From the NCBI RefSeq assembly GCF_029948125.1, contig NZ_JASAMB010000005.1, positions 1-64,000 of the forward strand: a stretch of 64,000 nt of DNA, written 5' to 3'. Below the pieces are notes generated by a model. That model saw nothing but the letters and a program-made list of their open reading frames with translations, was not told the origin of the DNA and made no database searches. This document shows, one piece after another, positions 33,618 to 42,553 of the stretch. The DNA comes from Catellatospora sp. KI3 (GTDB lineage: Bacteria; Actinomycetota; Actinomycetes; Mycobacteriales; Micromonosporaceae). Made by a program: the position numbers and the translations under genes. Numbering within the stretch: the first letter of the stretch is position 1; every line of letters begins with the position of its first letter.

Positions 33618-34205
33618 GCTGAGCCCTTCTCTTTGTTCGGCTGACGTTCCTGATCCTTGTTTCCGTTCCCCCGTGGCGGTACTCGTCGATTCCGCCGATC
33701 CGGTGACCGATCGATCACCGGTTCTGCCTGCACGGACGACGCCCTGCTCAGTCGATTGGGCTCACTCATGCTAGGAAGCGCCGTCAACCCGTCGCGACTA
33801 ACTGAGCCGATCATCAGCATGTCGCTGCGGAACGATACGGAATCGCATGACGAATGCCACTCGGACAGATGTCGAAAGATGTTCACGTAGGCATCTCGAT
33901 CGGCTCTCCGGTCATCGGAAACAGCGCCGGAAAGCGATTCGCAGTGATGGCGCCATGGTCTTCGCCGGGCGGGAGGAGGCGAGCCGGGACGAACGCGTGC
34001 CGGCGGGGAAGATCGCGATGCGCGGTGAGGAAGGAGTCGTCGGGGCGCTTCGCGACCTCGGATGCCGATCATGTCGCGAGGGTTGCGGGTTCGGACCGCA
34101 GACGGCGATCATGCAGCGGCGGTCGCCGGAATCGGGCGCACACCGCCTCGCCCGCGGTTTCCGGCCGGGTGGCGGGCGGATCTAGGATGGCGGCGAGGAG
34201 GGCGG
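33618..34205. other. Gene-free interval with a palindrome and a repeat fragment
   Basis: 588 bases, less G+C-rich than the flanks. No reading frame here has a plausible start, ribosome site and protein-like composition. It contains a near-perfect 22-base palindrome at 33700-33721 (CCGGTGA ... TCACCGG around CGATCG) and a family-2 repeat fragment (ACCGCAGACGGCGATCATG) near 34,090-34,115. Confidence 0.55.
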
Positions 34206-35231
34206 ATGAGCCAGCAGCCGACCGCACGCGCCGCGGTCATGATCGACGTGGCCCGCCTGGCGGGCGTGTCGCACCAGACGGTGTCCCGGGTGCTCAACAA
34301 CCACCCGAGTGTGCGCGAGGAGACCCGCGAGCGCGTGCTGCGCGCCGTCGCCCAGCTCAACTACCGGCCCAACGCGCTGGCGCGCGGCCTGGCCGGGCGG
34401 CGCTCGCGCGTCATCGGCGTGGTCAGCTTCGACACCATCCTGTACGGCCCCGCCGCGACCCTGCTCGGCGTCGAACGGGCGGCCCGGCAGGCCGGATACG
34501 GCATCAGCATCGTGACCCTGGAGCAGCTCGACCGGGCCGGGGTCGCCGCGGCGGTGGACGCGCTCACCGACCAGTCCGTGGCCGGCGTCGTGCTCATCGC
34601 GCCCCTGATGACGGCGGCCGCCGCCGTGAACAGCCTGCCCACGGGCGTGCCCGCGATCGTGGTCGAGGCCGACGCCGCGGGCGAGCTGCCCACCGTCTCG
34701 GTGGACCAGGTCGCCGGCGCCCGGCTGGCCGTCCAGCACCTGCTCGACCTGGGACACGAGACGGTCTGGCACCTGTCCGGCCCCCGGGACTGGGTCGAGG
34801 CCCGCGACCGCGTCGACGGCTGGCGCCAGACCCTCGAGGCCGCCGACCGGCGGGTGCCGCCGGTGATCACCGGCGACTGGAGCCCGCGCTCGGGGTACGA
34901 GGCGGGCCGGCAGCTCGCCGCGCGCCCCGACGTCACCGCGGTCTTCTGCGCCAACGACCAGCAGGCGCTGGGTCTGCTCCGCGCCCTGCACGAGCACGGC
35001 ATCCGGGTGCCGGAGGACGTCAGCGTCGTCGGCTTCGACGACATCCCCGAGGCCGAGTACCTCTCCCCGCCGCTGACCACGGTCCGCCAGGACTTCGACG
35101 AGGTCGGCCGCCGCTGCATGGCGGCGCTGCTGGCGCTGCTCGACGCCGACGAGCCGGTCGCGGCCGGCCACCCGCGGGTCGCGCCGACCCTGGTCGTACG
35201 AGCGAGCAGCGCGGCCCCGCCTCGTCGCTGA
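34206..35231 (+). CDS. LacI family regulator
   Basis: A 341-residue LacI/GalR repressor: HTH VMIDVARLAGVSHQTVSRVL, hinge YRPNALARGL, effector domain with IGVVSFDTILYG and VGFDDIPEAEY. GAGGAGGGCGG lies before the ATG. No enzyme gene is directly divergent or co-transcribed, so its target is not obvious; the secreted GH127/GH146 gene 2.8 kb on or the glycosidase at 29,556 are candidates. Confidence 0.9.
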   Translation: MSQQPTARAAVMIDVARLAGVSHQTVSRVLNNHPSVREETRERVLRAVAQLNYRPNALARGLAGRRSRVIGVVSFDTILYGPAATLLGVERAARQAGYGISIVTLEQLDRAGVAAAVDALTDQSVAGVVLIAPLMTAAAAVNSLPTGVPAIVVEADAAGELPTVSVDQVAGARLAVQHLLDLGHETVWHLSGPRDWVEARDRVDGWRQTLEAADRRVPPVITGDWSPRSGYEAGRQLAARPDVTAVFCANDQQALGLLRALHEHGIRVPEDVSVVGFDDIPEAEYLSPPLTTVRQDFDEVGRRCMAALLALLDADEPVAAGHPRVAPTLVVRASSAAPPRR

Positions 35232-35367
35232 GTCCCCGGCGCCCACCTGCTCCGGCGGGAGGAGATCGCCTACGACCCGCAGACGCGCGTTGGAAGGCCC
35301 AGTCGGCCCGCCGTCGAGCACACGCGGCGGCCCAGGCCGAGCTGGACTGAGCGGCCGGTCGGACCGC

Positions 35368-35868
35368 TCAGCGGGTGTCGCGGGCCGCCTGGCGCCGGGC
35401 GCCCACCGCGCGGGTGGCGGCGTGCCGCTTGCGCGCCGAGGGTGCGGAGGCGGGTGCGGGCTGCGACCGCTGAGACTTGCGCGGGGTCGCGGCGGGTTTG
35501 CGGGCGGCCGAAGGCGGTGCGGTGTTGCGGGCGGCACGGGCGGTCTCCAGCCGCTCGGCCTTGAGCGCCTGGGCGCTCTCGCGCGCCACCACCGCCAGGC
35601 GGCGGCTCACCCGGGCCAGCGCGTCCTCGAACACCTCGGCCTTGTCGCGGTTGCGGGTGTTCTTCTCGCCCGCCTTGCCCCGGCCGCCGACCGTGGCCAC
35701 CTTCGCGGCGCCCTGCCGCCGGTAGAGGCCGGTGTACTTGTTGCGGGCCCGCCGCACCCGCGCGTGCAGGTCCAGCAGCTCGTCCTCGTCCAGCCGCGCC
35801 AACTGGTCCACTCCGGTATCGCGTACCAGCAGGAGCTCTGCCTCTGTCAGGGTGTTCTCCACGGCCAT
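35368..35868 (-). CDS. Conserved basic protein
   Basis: A 166-residue protein: a helical N-terminal domain (LTEAELLLVRDTGVDQLARL ... DLHARVRRARNKYTGLYRRQ) followed by a very basic Ala/Pro/Arg/Lys-rich tail reminiscent of histone-H1-like tails. Nucleic-acid binding is plausible from charge alone. GGAGGAGG precedes the ATG. Similar proteins occur in actinomycetes but I know no function. Confidence 0.68.
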   Translation of the reverse strand: MAVENTLTEAELLLVRDTGVDQLARLDEDELLDLHARVRRARNKYTGLYRRQGAAKVATVGGRGKAGEKNTRNRDKAEVFEDALARVSRRLAVVARESAQALKAERLETARAARNTAPPSAARKPAATPRKSQRSQPAPASAPSARKRHAATRAVGARRQAARDTR

Positions 35869-35959
35869 GACGACCTCCTCCGCCAGCCGAAGGCCGCCCG
35901 CCCGGTCGGAGCCGCCGCGGCCATGTCACCCCGCATTCTCCGGCAACCGACACGTCGCC

Positions 35960-36130
35960 CACAGGGAAAGCGGCGATCACGGATCGTCGCCACCCGCCGG
36001 GCCCCGTCCGTGAGAAATAGCCAGCCGGAGCGATCACTCCTCGACGATCGCGGATCGCGGTCGAAACCTGCGCGCCGGGCACCCGATCCGACCCCGATTG
36101 GCGATCATCACCGCAAAGATCGCCGTTCAA
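35960..36130. repeat. Repeat family 2 fragments
   Basis: Several scrambled pieces of the GATCGC / GCGGTC motif: GGCGATCACGGATCG, GACGATCGCGGATCGCGGTC and GGCGATCATCACCGCAAAG. They fill the 290-base gap between two genes; nothing else is seen there. Confidence 0.5.
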
Positions 36131-36158
36131 GGACCGAGGTGGACCTCCGGCGGCGTCG

Positions 36159-36797
36159 TCACGAGCGCAGCCAGGCGCGCCAGGAGGCGGGGGTGACCGG
36201 GGCGGCGGGGTGGTCCAGGGCCCAGGCGAGGTATCCGGCGCGCAGGCCGGTCAGCGGGTCGGGGTGGCCGAGCGCGGCCTCGATGAGCCAGCGCACCGAC
36301 GGCTCGTGCAGCGTACGGGCGACCTTGACGTAGCCGAGGTCCTCGCAGCGGTGCTCGCGCCGTACGGCCGCGTCGACCAGGGCCAGCAGGTCGCCGTGGG
36401 TCTGCGGGGTGGGACCGTGCGCCGCCAGCGCGCGCAGGATCAGTCGCTTGGCGGTCCAGCTCTTGGCGTGCTCGGCCCACTCGTCCGGGAACTCGGTCTC
36501 CCAGCGCAGGTAGAGCACCGCGTGCCGGGCGAACGGCGCCAGCTCCGCCGGGGTCGCGTCACTGGTCATGTAGTGCCAGATCGGGGCGGCGAACATGAGG
36601 TCGTACGCGTCGCGCATGGCCGCCGACAGCTGGTCGTGCTCGGCCACGCGCTGGTGTACGACACGGGCCTGCGAGCTCAGCCGGGACCACTCCGCCTGGT
36701 ACATCCGCTCGGTCTCCAGCGCGGTCTGGCGCCGCTCCGGATCCGGGTGCACCACGTCGAAGGTCCACGCGAACCCTGTCAGCTGCTCTGCCTGCAT
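36159..36797 (-). CDS. Conserved hypothetical protein
   Basis: About 212 residues, soluble, with HPDPERRQTALETERMYQA, WHYMTSDATPAELAPFARHA and LRAGYLAWALDHP. No family recognised. ATG at 36797 is taken; a TTG 36 bases upstream is also in frame and neither has a strong ribosome site. Divergent from the secreted GH127/GH146 gene. Confidence 0.6.
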   Translation of the reverse strand: MQAEQLTGFAWTFDVVHPDPERRQTALETERMYQAEWSRLSSQARVVHQRVAEHDQLSAAMRDAYDLMFAAPIWHYMTSDATPAELAPFARHAVLYLRWETEFPDEWAEHAKSWTAKRLILRALAAHGPTPQTHGDLLALVDAAVRREHRCEDLGYVKVARTLHEPSVRWLIEAALGHPDPLTGLRAGYLAWALDHPAAPVTPASWRAWLRS

Positions 36798-36921
36798 GGC
36801 GGCAAAGATGCCAGCCGCCGGGACGACCGACAACGTAGTCCGCTTTGCCCGTGTTGCGTACCACGCCTGTCATTACGCAGAGAAGTCATGACATTACCGT
36901 GAGTGCTTGTTTCGATAGTGT

Positions 36922-36941
36922 TGCCGAAAAGGATTTCATAG
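36922..36941. promoter_or_regulatory. Candidate operator before the second arabinofuranosidase
   Basis: TGCCGAAAAGGATTTCATAG: the first 11 bases equal the left half of the perfect palindrome at 24305, and TTTC is kept in the right half. 61 bases before the ATG. Suggests shared control by the LacI protein at 23172. Confidence 0.55.
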
Positions 36942-37002
36942 ACAACCATCAGCGATTACGGACTCCGCTCTCGCCGCACCCATCCCCGAGAAGGGTGAGA
37001 AC

Positions 37003-39477
37003 ATGTCCGCAATCTCCCGCCGTGCCGTGCTGCGGGCCGGCGCCGTCGGCGCCGCCGCGTCGGCCGTCGGCGGCCTGTCCGCCGGGCAGGCGGCGTACGC
37101 CGCGCGCACCGACATCGGTGTCTCGGTGTACCCGTTCCCGCTGTCGGCGGTCACGCTGCTGGCCGGGCCGTTCCTGAGCAACGCCGGGCGCACCCAGAGC
37201 TACCTCGGCTTCCTGGACGCCGACCGGCTGCTGCACACGTTCCGGCTGAACTACGGCCTCAGCTCCTCGGCCGCCGCCTGCGGCGGCTGGGAGTCGCCCA
37301 CCACCGAACTGCGCGGGCACTCGATGGGCCACGTGCTGACGGCGCTGGCCCAGGCGTACGCCAACACCGGCACCACCAGCTACAAGACCAAGGGCGACTA
37401 CCTGGTGGCCCAGCTGGCGACCTGCCAGGCCCGCGCCACCACGGTCGGCTTCAACACCGGCTACCTGTCGGCGTTCCCGGAGAGCTTCATCGACCGGGTG
37501 GAGGCGCGCCAGTCGGTGTGGGCGCCGTACTACACGCTCCACAAGATCATGGCCGGGCTGCTGGACATGCACCTGCTCACCGGCAACGCCCAGGCGCTGA
37601 CGGTGCTCACCGCGATGGCGTCGTGGGTGAAGTTCCGCAACGACCGGCTCACCCTCACCCAGCGCCAGAACATGATGGACACCGAGTTCGGCGGCATGAA
37701 CGAGGTGCTGGCCAACCTGTACCAGCTCACCGGCAACGCGGCCCACCTGGCGGCGGCGCAGCAGTTCGACCACGCGGAGGTGTTCGACCCGCTGGCGGCC
37801 AACACCGACGCGCTGAACAACTACCACGCCAACACGCAGATCCCGAAGGCGATCGGCGCGATCCGGGAGTACCACGCCACCGGCACCACGCGGTACCTCG
37901 ACATCGCCCGCAACTTCTGGGACATCGTGGTCGGGCACCACACGTACGCGATCGGCGGCAACTCCAACGGCGAGTACTTCAAGGCCCCCGACCGGATCGC
38001 CTCGGAGCTGTCGGACAGCACCGCCGAGTGCTGCAACGTGTACAACATGCTCAAGCTGTCCCGGCAGCTGTTCTTCACCAACCCCAACCGCGCCGACTAC
38101 ATGGACTACTACGAGAAGGCGCTGTACAACCAGCTGCTCGGGGCGCAGAACCCGAACTCCTCGCACGGGTTCCACAGCTACTACATCCCGCTGCGGGCCG
38201 GCGGCATCAAGACCTACAGCAACGACTACGACAACTTCACCTGCTGCCACGGCACCGGGATGGAGACCAACACGAAGTACGTCGACAGCATCTACTTCAA
38301 CTCCGGCGACAGCCTCTACGTGAACCTGTTCATCGCCTCGCAGCTCAACTGGGCCGCCAAGGGGATCACGGTGCGGCAGGACACCACGTTCCCGGAGGCG
38401 CCGTCGAGCAAGCTGACCATCACCGGTGCGGGCACGTTCACCCTGAAGGTGCGGGTGCCGGCGTGGGCCGCCGGCGCGACGGTCAAGGTCAACGGGACCA
38501 CGCAGAGCGGGGTCACGCCCGGGTCGTACACGTCGATCAACCGGGTCTGGGCCTCGGGCGACGTCGTCGACATCAGCCTGCCGATGACGCTGACCCGCGA
38601 GTCCACCCCCGACAGCAGCACCACCCAGGCGGTCAAGTACGGCCCGATCGTGCTGGCCGGGGCGTACGGCACCACCAACCTGACCGCCCTGCCCACGCTG
38701 ACCGCGTCGTCGCTGGCCGCGACCTCCACGCCGCTGCAGTTCACCGCGACCGCCTCCACCGGCGCGGTCACCCTCTTCCCGTTCTACAAGATGCACGGCC
38801 AGCGCTACACCGTGTACTGGAACGTCACCACGACCACGCCGCTGCCGCAGTTCGTGGCGCACTACAAGTTCGACGAGACCGCCGGTACCAGCGCCGCCGA
38901 CGCCACCGGCAACGGCAAGACCGCCACGGTGGCCGGGGGAGCGACCTGGGTCGCCGGGCGCACCGGCAACGCGGTCAACCTCAGCGGCTCCTCGCAGTAC
39001 GTCTCGCTGCCCGCGGGCATCCTCGCCGGGGCGAGCGCCTTCACCGCCGCGACCTGGGTCCGGCTGGACGCGGTCACGAACTGGGCGCGGCTGTTCGACT
39101 TCGGCACCGGCACCACCGCCAATATGTTCCTGGTGCCCAGCAGCAGCTCCGGCACGGCCCGGTTCGCGATCACCACGTCGGGTTCCGGTGGGGAGCAGCG
39201 CATCAACGCCCCGTCGGCACTGCCCACGGGGGTGTGGACGCACGTCGCGGTCACCATCGGGGGCGGCGTGGGCATCCTCTACGTCAACGGTGCCGAGGTG
39301 GCCCGCAACTCGGCGATGACACTGACGCCGGGGTCGCTGGGCAGCACCACGCAGAACTGGATCGGGCGCTCGCAGTACAGCGACCCGTACCTGGACGGGG
39401 CGGTGGACTCGTTCCGGCTGTACAGCCGGGCGCTGACGGCCGGCGAGGTCGCCAACCTGTACTCCACCGGCCAGTGA
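37003..39477 (+). CDS. Tat-exported GH127/GH146 beta-L-arabinofuranosidase with LamG domain
   Basis: An 824-residue exported enzyme. Twin-arginine signal SRRAVLRAGAVGAAASAVGG with Ala-X-Ala cleavage near residue 34. The GH127/GH146 barrel (~45-600) keeps the zinc-site residues: E-C-C (STAECCN) and C-C (FTCCHGTGMETN). The CCHGTGxE signature points to the GH146 branch, whose members cut beta-L-arabinofuranosyl ends of arabinans and complex pectin. A LamG/concanavalin-like domain (~625-824; HYKFDETAGTSAADATGNGK) probably binds sugar. GAAGGG precedes the ATG. Works outside the cell, complementing the cytoplasmic GH127. Confidence 0.88.
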   Translation: MSAISRRAVLRAGAVGAAASAVGGLSAGQAAYAARTDIGVSVYPFPLSAVTLLAGPFLSNAGRTQSYLGFLDADRLLHTFRLNYGLSSSAAACGGWESPTTELRGHSMGHVLTALAQAYANTGTTSYKTKGDYLVAQLATCQARATTVGFNTGYLSAFPESFIDRVEARQSVWAPYYTLHKIMAGLLDMHLLTGNAQALTVLTAMASWVKFRNDRLTLTQRQNMMDTEFGGMNEVLANLYQLTGNAAHLAAAQQFDHAEVFDPLAANTDALNNYHANTQIPKAIGAIREYHATGTTRYLDIARNFWDIVVGHHTYAIGGNSNGEYFKAPDRIASELSDSTAECCNVYNMLKLSRQLFFTNPNRADYMDYYEKALYNQLLGAQNPNSSHGFHSYYIPLRAGGIKTYSNDYDNFTCCHGTGMETNTKYVDSIYFNSGDSLYVNLFIASQLNWAAKGITVRQDTTFPEAPSSKLTITGAGTFTLKVRVPAWAAGATVKVNGTTQSGVTPGSYTSINRVWASGDVVDISLPMTLTRESTPDSSTTQAVKYGPIVLAGAYGTTNLTALPTLTASSLAATSTPLQFTATASTGAVTLFPFYKMHGQRYTVYWNVTTTTPLPQFVAHYKFDETAGTSAADATGNGKTATVAGGATWVAGRTGNAVNLSGSSQYVSLPAGILAGASAFTAATWVRLDAVTNWARLFDFGTGTTANMFLVPSSSSGTARFAITTSGSGGEQRINAPSALPTGVWTHVAVTIGGGVGILYVNGAEVARNSAMTLTPGSLGSTTQNWIGRSQYSDPYLDGAVDSFRLYSRALTAGEVANLYSTGQ

Positions 39478-39492
39478 CCCGTCCCTGAACCG

Positions 39493-39527
39493 CGCGGGGT
39501 GGCCGCCTCACTCCCGGCCACCCCGCG
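39493..39527 (+). terminator. Terminator hairpin
   Basis: Perfect 13-bp stem CGCGGGGTGGCCG / CGGCCACCCCGCG with a 9-base loop, 16 bases after the GH127/GH146 stop. Confidence 0.85.
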
Positions 39528-39924
39528 CCCCCAGCCCGCCCGCCTGCCCCAGCCCGCCGCCTTCCAGCCTGTCCGTCTCCTGGCCCGCCCTTGGGCCCGC
39601 CGCCTCCCGGCCCGCTCGCCTCCTGGCCCGCCTCCCGCCTCCCGCCCGCCGCCTCCGGCCCTGCGCTGTAGATCGTTGTCTGCGGTCGCGACATGCCGCT
39701 GAGCCGCAGGGTTCGACCGCGGACCGCGATCATCGACCTGTGATCGCCGTCTGCGGCCACTTCCTGCGCCCAGCGGCGGCTCGAGCCGGCCCGGCCGAGA
39801 GTCGATCACGGCGCCAGGGTGGTGACACGCCGTCGAACACGTCCATAAGTTCATGATCAACGGGGCGGAGGTGGGGAGGGGGGTGGGGGTGTTTCAGATG
39901 TGGGATAGTGTCTCTGTTGTGGGA
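39528..39924. other. Gene-free interval with low-complexity and family-2 repeats
   Basis: First ~130 bases are a C-rich tract of repeated CCCGCC/CTCCCGGCC units. From ~39,670 to 39,780 there are two to three family-2 repeat fragments (GATCGTTGTCTGCGGTCGC, GACCGCGATCATCG, GATCGCCGTCTGCGGCC). No gene seen. Confidence 0.6.
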
Positions 39925-40497
39925 ATGGTTGACGGGGCAGCGGATTTGTTGGAAGTGCAGCTGGCGGCGCGGTTGTCGGAGCTGCGGGCGGAGCGCGGGT
40001 GGTCGCTCGATCAGCTGGCGCGCAGGACCGGGGTGAGCCGGTCGACGCTGTCGCGGCTGGAGCGGGCGGAGATCAGTCCGACCGCGTCGCTGCTCGGCAA
40101 GCTGTGTACCGCGTACGGGCGGACGATGTCGCGGCTGCTCGCCGAGGTCGAGGCGGAGCCGTCGCCGGTGGTGCGGGCGGCCGACCAGCCGGTGTGGCAC
40201 GACGACGAGTCGGGGTTCGTGCGGCGGTCGGTGTCCCCGCCGCATGCGGGGCTGCGCGGCGAGGTCATCGAGGGCACGCTGCGGCCCGGCGCCGACATCC
40301 CGTACGACGCACCGCCGGTCAGCGGGCTGGAGCAGCACGTCTGGGTCCTCGACGGCGCGGTCGAGATCACCGTCAACGGGCAGGCGCACGAGCTGGCCAC
40401 GGGCGACTGCCTGCGGTTCCGGCTGTGGGGCGGCTCCCGGTTCCGCAACCTCGGCGACCGTCCCGCCCGCTATGTCATCCTCTTCGTCGCGCCCTGA
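39925..40497 (+). CDS. XRE family regulator with cupin domain
   Basis: A 190-residue regulator: HTH (LDQLARRTGVSRSTLSRLER) at ~25-65 and a small cupin domain at ~110-185 (LEQHVWVLDGAVEITVNGQ). Such proteins repress genes near them in response to a small ligand. ATG 39925 is taken; an in-frame ATG at 39898 would add residues over two direct TGTGGGA repeats that look regulatory. The GNAT gene follows after 11 bases, so it is probably co-transcribed and controlled by this protein. Confidence 0.85.
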   Translation: MVDGAADLLEVQLAARLSELRAERGWSLDQLARRTGVSRSTLSRLERAEISPTASLLGKLCTAYGRTMSRLLAEVEAEPSPVVRAADQPVWHDDESGFVRRSVSPPHAGLRGEVIEGTLRPGADIPYDAPPVSGLEQHVWVLDGAVEITVNGQAHELATGDCLRFRLWGGSRFRNLGDRPARYVILFVAP

Positions 40498-40508
40498 GGG
40501 AGCCTCCC

Positions 40509-41036
40509 GTGCACACGATCACGATCAGCCGGCTGTCGGCGGCCACGTTCGAGGCGGACCTGACCGGGCTGGCCGAGCTGCTGGCCGACGCCGTCGACGG
40601 CGGCGCCTCGCTCGGCTTCCTCGCCCCGTACCCGGCGCCGGTGGCGGTCGAATGGTGGCGGTCGCTGGCCGCCGCGGTCGCCGAGGGCGGGCACCTGGTC
40701 TGGGCCGCGTACGACGGTGACCGGGTCGTCGGCACGGTCAGCCTGGTGCCGGGGCGCAAGGACAACGGCCGCCACCGGGCCGAACTGGTCAAGCTGATGG
40801 TGCACCGGCAGGCCCGGGGCCGGGGGCTGGCCAGGCGGCTGATGGCGGCGGTCGAGCAGGAGGCGCGGGCGCGCGGCATCGACCTGCTGCTGCTGGACAC
40901 CGAGACCGGCAGCGACGCCGAGCACCTCTACCGCGCCGCGGGCTGGACGGCGTACGGCGTGGTGCCCGACTATGCGGCCGACCCCGGCGGCACCCTGCGC
41001 GCCTGCACCTTCTTCTTCAAGCGGCTGGCCGGCTAG
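40509..41036 (+). CDS. GNAT family N-acetyltransferase
   Basis: A 175-residue acetyltransferase. The acetyl-CoA binding motif is ELVKLMVHRQARGRGLARRL (R/Q-x2-G-x-G/A); the C-terminal strand LLLLDTETGSDAEHLYRAAG follows. GTG start with GAGGGAG upstream. Acceptor unknown. Its stop overlaps the ureohydrolase-like gene by 4 bases tail to tail. Confidence 0.88.
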   Translation: MHTITISRLSAATFEADLTGLAELLADAVDGGASLGFLAPYPAPVAVEWWRSLAAAVAEGGHLVWAAYDGDRVVGTVSLVPGRKDNGRHRAELVKLMVHRQARGRGLARRLMAAVEQEARARGIDLLLLDTETGSDAEHLYRAAGWTAYGVVPDYAADPGGTLRACTFFFKRLAG

Positions 41037-41779
41037 CCGAGAGACGTGAGCCTGGCCAGCAGCTCGGTGCGGGCCGCGCGGTCGGCGTCGGTCGTGGGCC
41101 GCCACGGGCAGGCGAGGTGCAGCGCGGCGACCCGGCCGGTGGCCAGCACGCGGCGCAGGGCGGCCAGGACGGTGCCGCCGTCGGGGCCGCCGGGCACGGG
41201 AAAGCGCAGGCCCGGCACTTCGGCGCTGTCGATGACGTCCACGTCGACGTGCAGCAGCAGCGGGCCGGTGGGCAGGTCGGCGGCGTCGAGGCCGGCGACC
41301 TGGCGGTGGGTGACGGCGGCGGTACGCAGGTAGTCGTGCTCGGCCGGGTCCAGGTCGCGGGCGTCGACGAGCACGGCCCGGTCCTCGGCCAGCGGCCGCA
41401 GCCCCAGCGGGCCGGTGACCAGCTCGGGGTCGCCGCCGACGAGCCAGCGCAGCGCCATCCCGCCGAGGTAGCCGGAGGTGGACGAGGCCATGGTGTGCAC
41501 GTCGCCGTGGGCGTCGAACCAGACCACGCCCGGGTCGAGCCCGGCCCGCTGCAGTCCGGCGGTCACGCCGATCGCGACCAGGCAGTCTCCGGACACGACG
41601 GTCGGCGGCACCGGGCTGCCCGCCACGGCCGCCGCGACCGTGTCGTGCACCTGGACCAGGCGCTGCCAGCGGTCGGCACCGGGGGCGAACCGGGCCTCCA
41701 CGGTGGTGTCCGCGGCGATCGGCAGGTCGGCGGGGTCGAGCTGTTCGTCCTGGTGGTACGGGATCGCGATGATCGTCAT
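41033..41779 (-). CDS. Ureohydrolase (arginase/agmatinase) family protein
   Basis: A 248-residue member of the arginase fold. Metal motifs: DAHGD (WFDAHGDVHT) and DVDVID are intact, but the first ligand motif reads SGDC where arginases have GGDH. Such Cys variants exist in actinobacterial relatives; whether they still bind two Mn ions is not known to me. Shorter than arginase (~300). Could hydrolyse a guanidino compound, or may have a different activity. Confidence 0.8.
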   Translation of the reverse strand: MTIIAIPYHQDEQLDPADLPIAADTTVEARFAPGADRWQRLVQVHDTVAAAVAGSPVPPTVVSGDCLVAIGVTAGLQRAGLDPGVVWFDAHGDVHTMASSTSGYLGGMALRWLVGGDPELVTGPLGLRPLAEDRAVLVDARDLDPAEHDYLRTAAVTHRQVAGLDAADLPTGPLLLHVDVDVIDSAEVPGLRFPVPGGPDGGTVLAALRRVLATGRVAALHLACPWRPTTDADRAARTELLARLTSLG

Positions 41780-41816
41780 TTCATGATCCTAATCGGCCCG
41801 GTGGTCGGGACGCCCG

Positions 41817-42398
41817 TCAGTTCTCAGCGTGCTCATCCTCGGTGAACTCCCAGTGCGACCAGTTCTGCATGATCGCCACGGCGGCGTCGAGCAGCAGCCG
41901 GTCGGCGCGGTGGCGGGGCAGGAACGTCTTGCGTACGACCAGGTGGGCGTCCTCGGGTGCGGCGCCGAGCAGCGGCAGGAGCAGCAGGAGGCGGCGCAGC
42001 GGGTGGAGCACCCCGGACCGGCGCGGCGCGGTGGCGGCGATCTCCAGCAGGTCGTCCCACTCCAGCAGTCCGACCGGGCGGCCGTCGGCGAGGTCGGCGA
42101 CGCGGGTGAGCGCCCGGCCCGCGCTGAGCCGCTCGATGTCCACGCCGAGGTCACCGGGGATGTTGCGCCAGTACACGGCGTAGTGGCCGCCCTCGGCCAG
42201 GGCGACCCGCAGCACCGGCCACTGCTCGGGGTCGCGCAGCCGTTCCCACATCGCGTCGGAGTCGGCGCCGTCCACCTCCAGCATGGACATGAGCTGCCGC
42301 TCGTCGTGGGCCCAGCCCAGGTAGTGGGGCCAGAACCCGGGTTCGTCGGCCAGGTCGTCGCTGCGGACGAGGGGGAAGTCGGCGCGCCGGAACAGCAT
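41817..42398 (-). CDS. Conserved hypothetical protein
   Basis: A 193-residue soluble protein (FRRADFPLVRSDDLADEPGF, YLGWAHDERQLMSMLEVDG). No family recognised. ATG 42398 has only a weak AGG upstream; GTG 42473 in frame would add 25 residues. It may belong to a small actinobacterial family of unknown role. Convergent with nothing; upstream gap faces the 42,554 gene. Confidence 0.6.
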   Translation of the reverse strand: MLFRRADFPLVRSDDLADEPGFWPHYLGWAHDERQLMSMLEVDGADSDAMWERLRDPEQWPVLRVALAEGGHYAVYWRNIPGDLGVDIERLSAGRALTRVADLADGRPVGLLEWDDLLEIAATAPRRSGVLHPLRRLLLLLPLLGAAPEDAHLVVRKTFLPRHRADRLLLDAAVAIMQNWSHWEFTEDEHAEN

Positions 42399-42553
42399 GC
42401 GGTGAGCCTGCCATGTGGACGTTGCCGGCGGGTGACCCGGCCGGGGGTGCCCGGTACGGGCCAGGTCAGTCACTCGTTCAGGGCACAGTCACCCGAAATT
42501 TCGCCTGATACCGTTCATTTCGGACCTCTTCCCTTCCCCCGGAAAGGTACGCG

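Noticed and set aside
33657-34185. Short open frames in the gap before the third LacI gene
   Set aside because: No ribosome binding sites, no protein-like composition, and they overlap a palindrome and repeat fragments.
35232-35360. Possible short gene or remnant after the third LacI gene (…KAQSARRRAHAAAQAELD)
   Set aside because: No start codon with a ribosome site, no recognised family, and too short to separate from G+C-rich noise.
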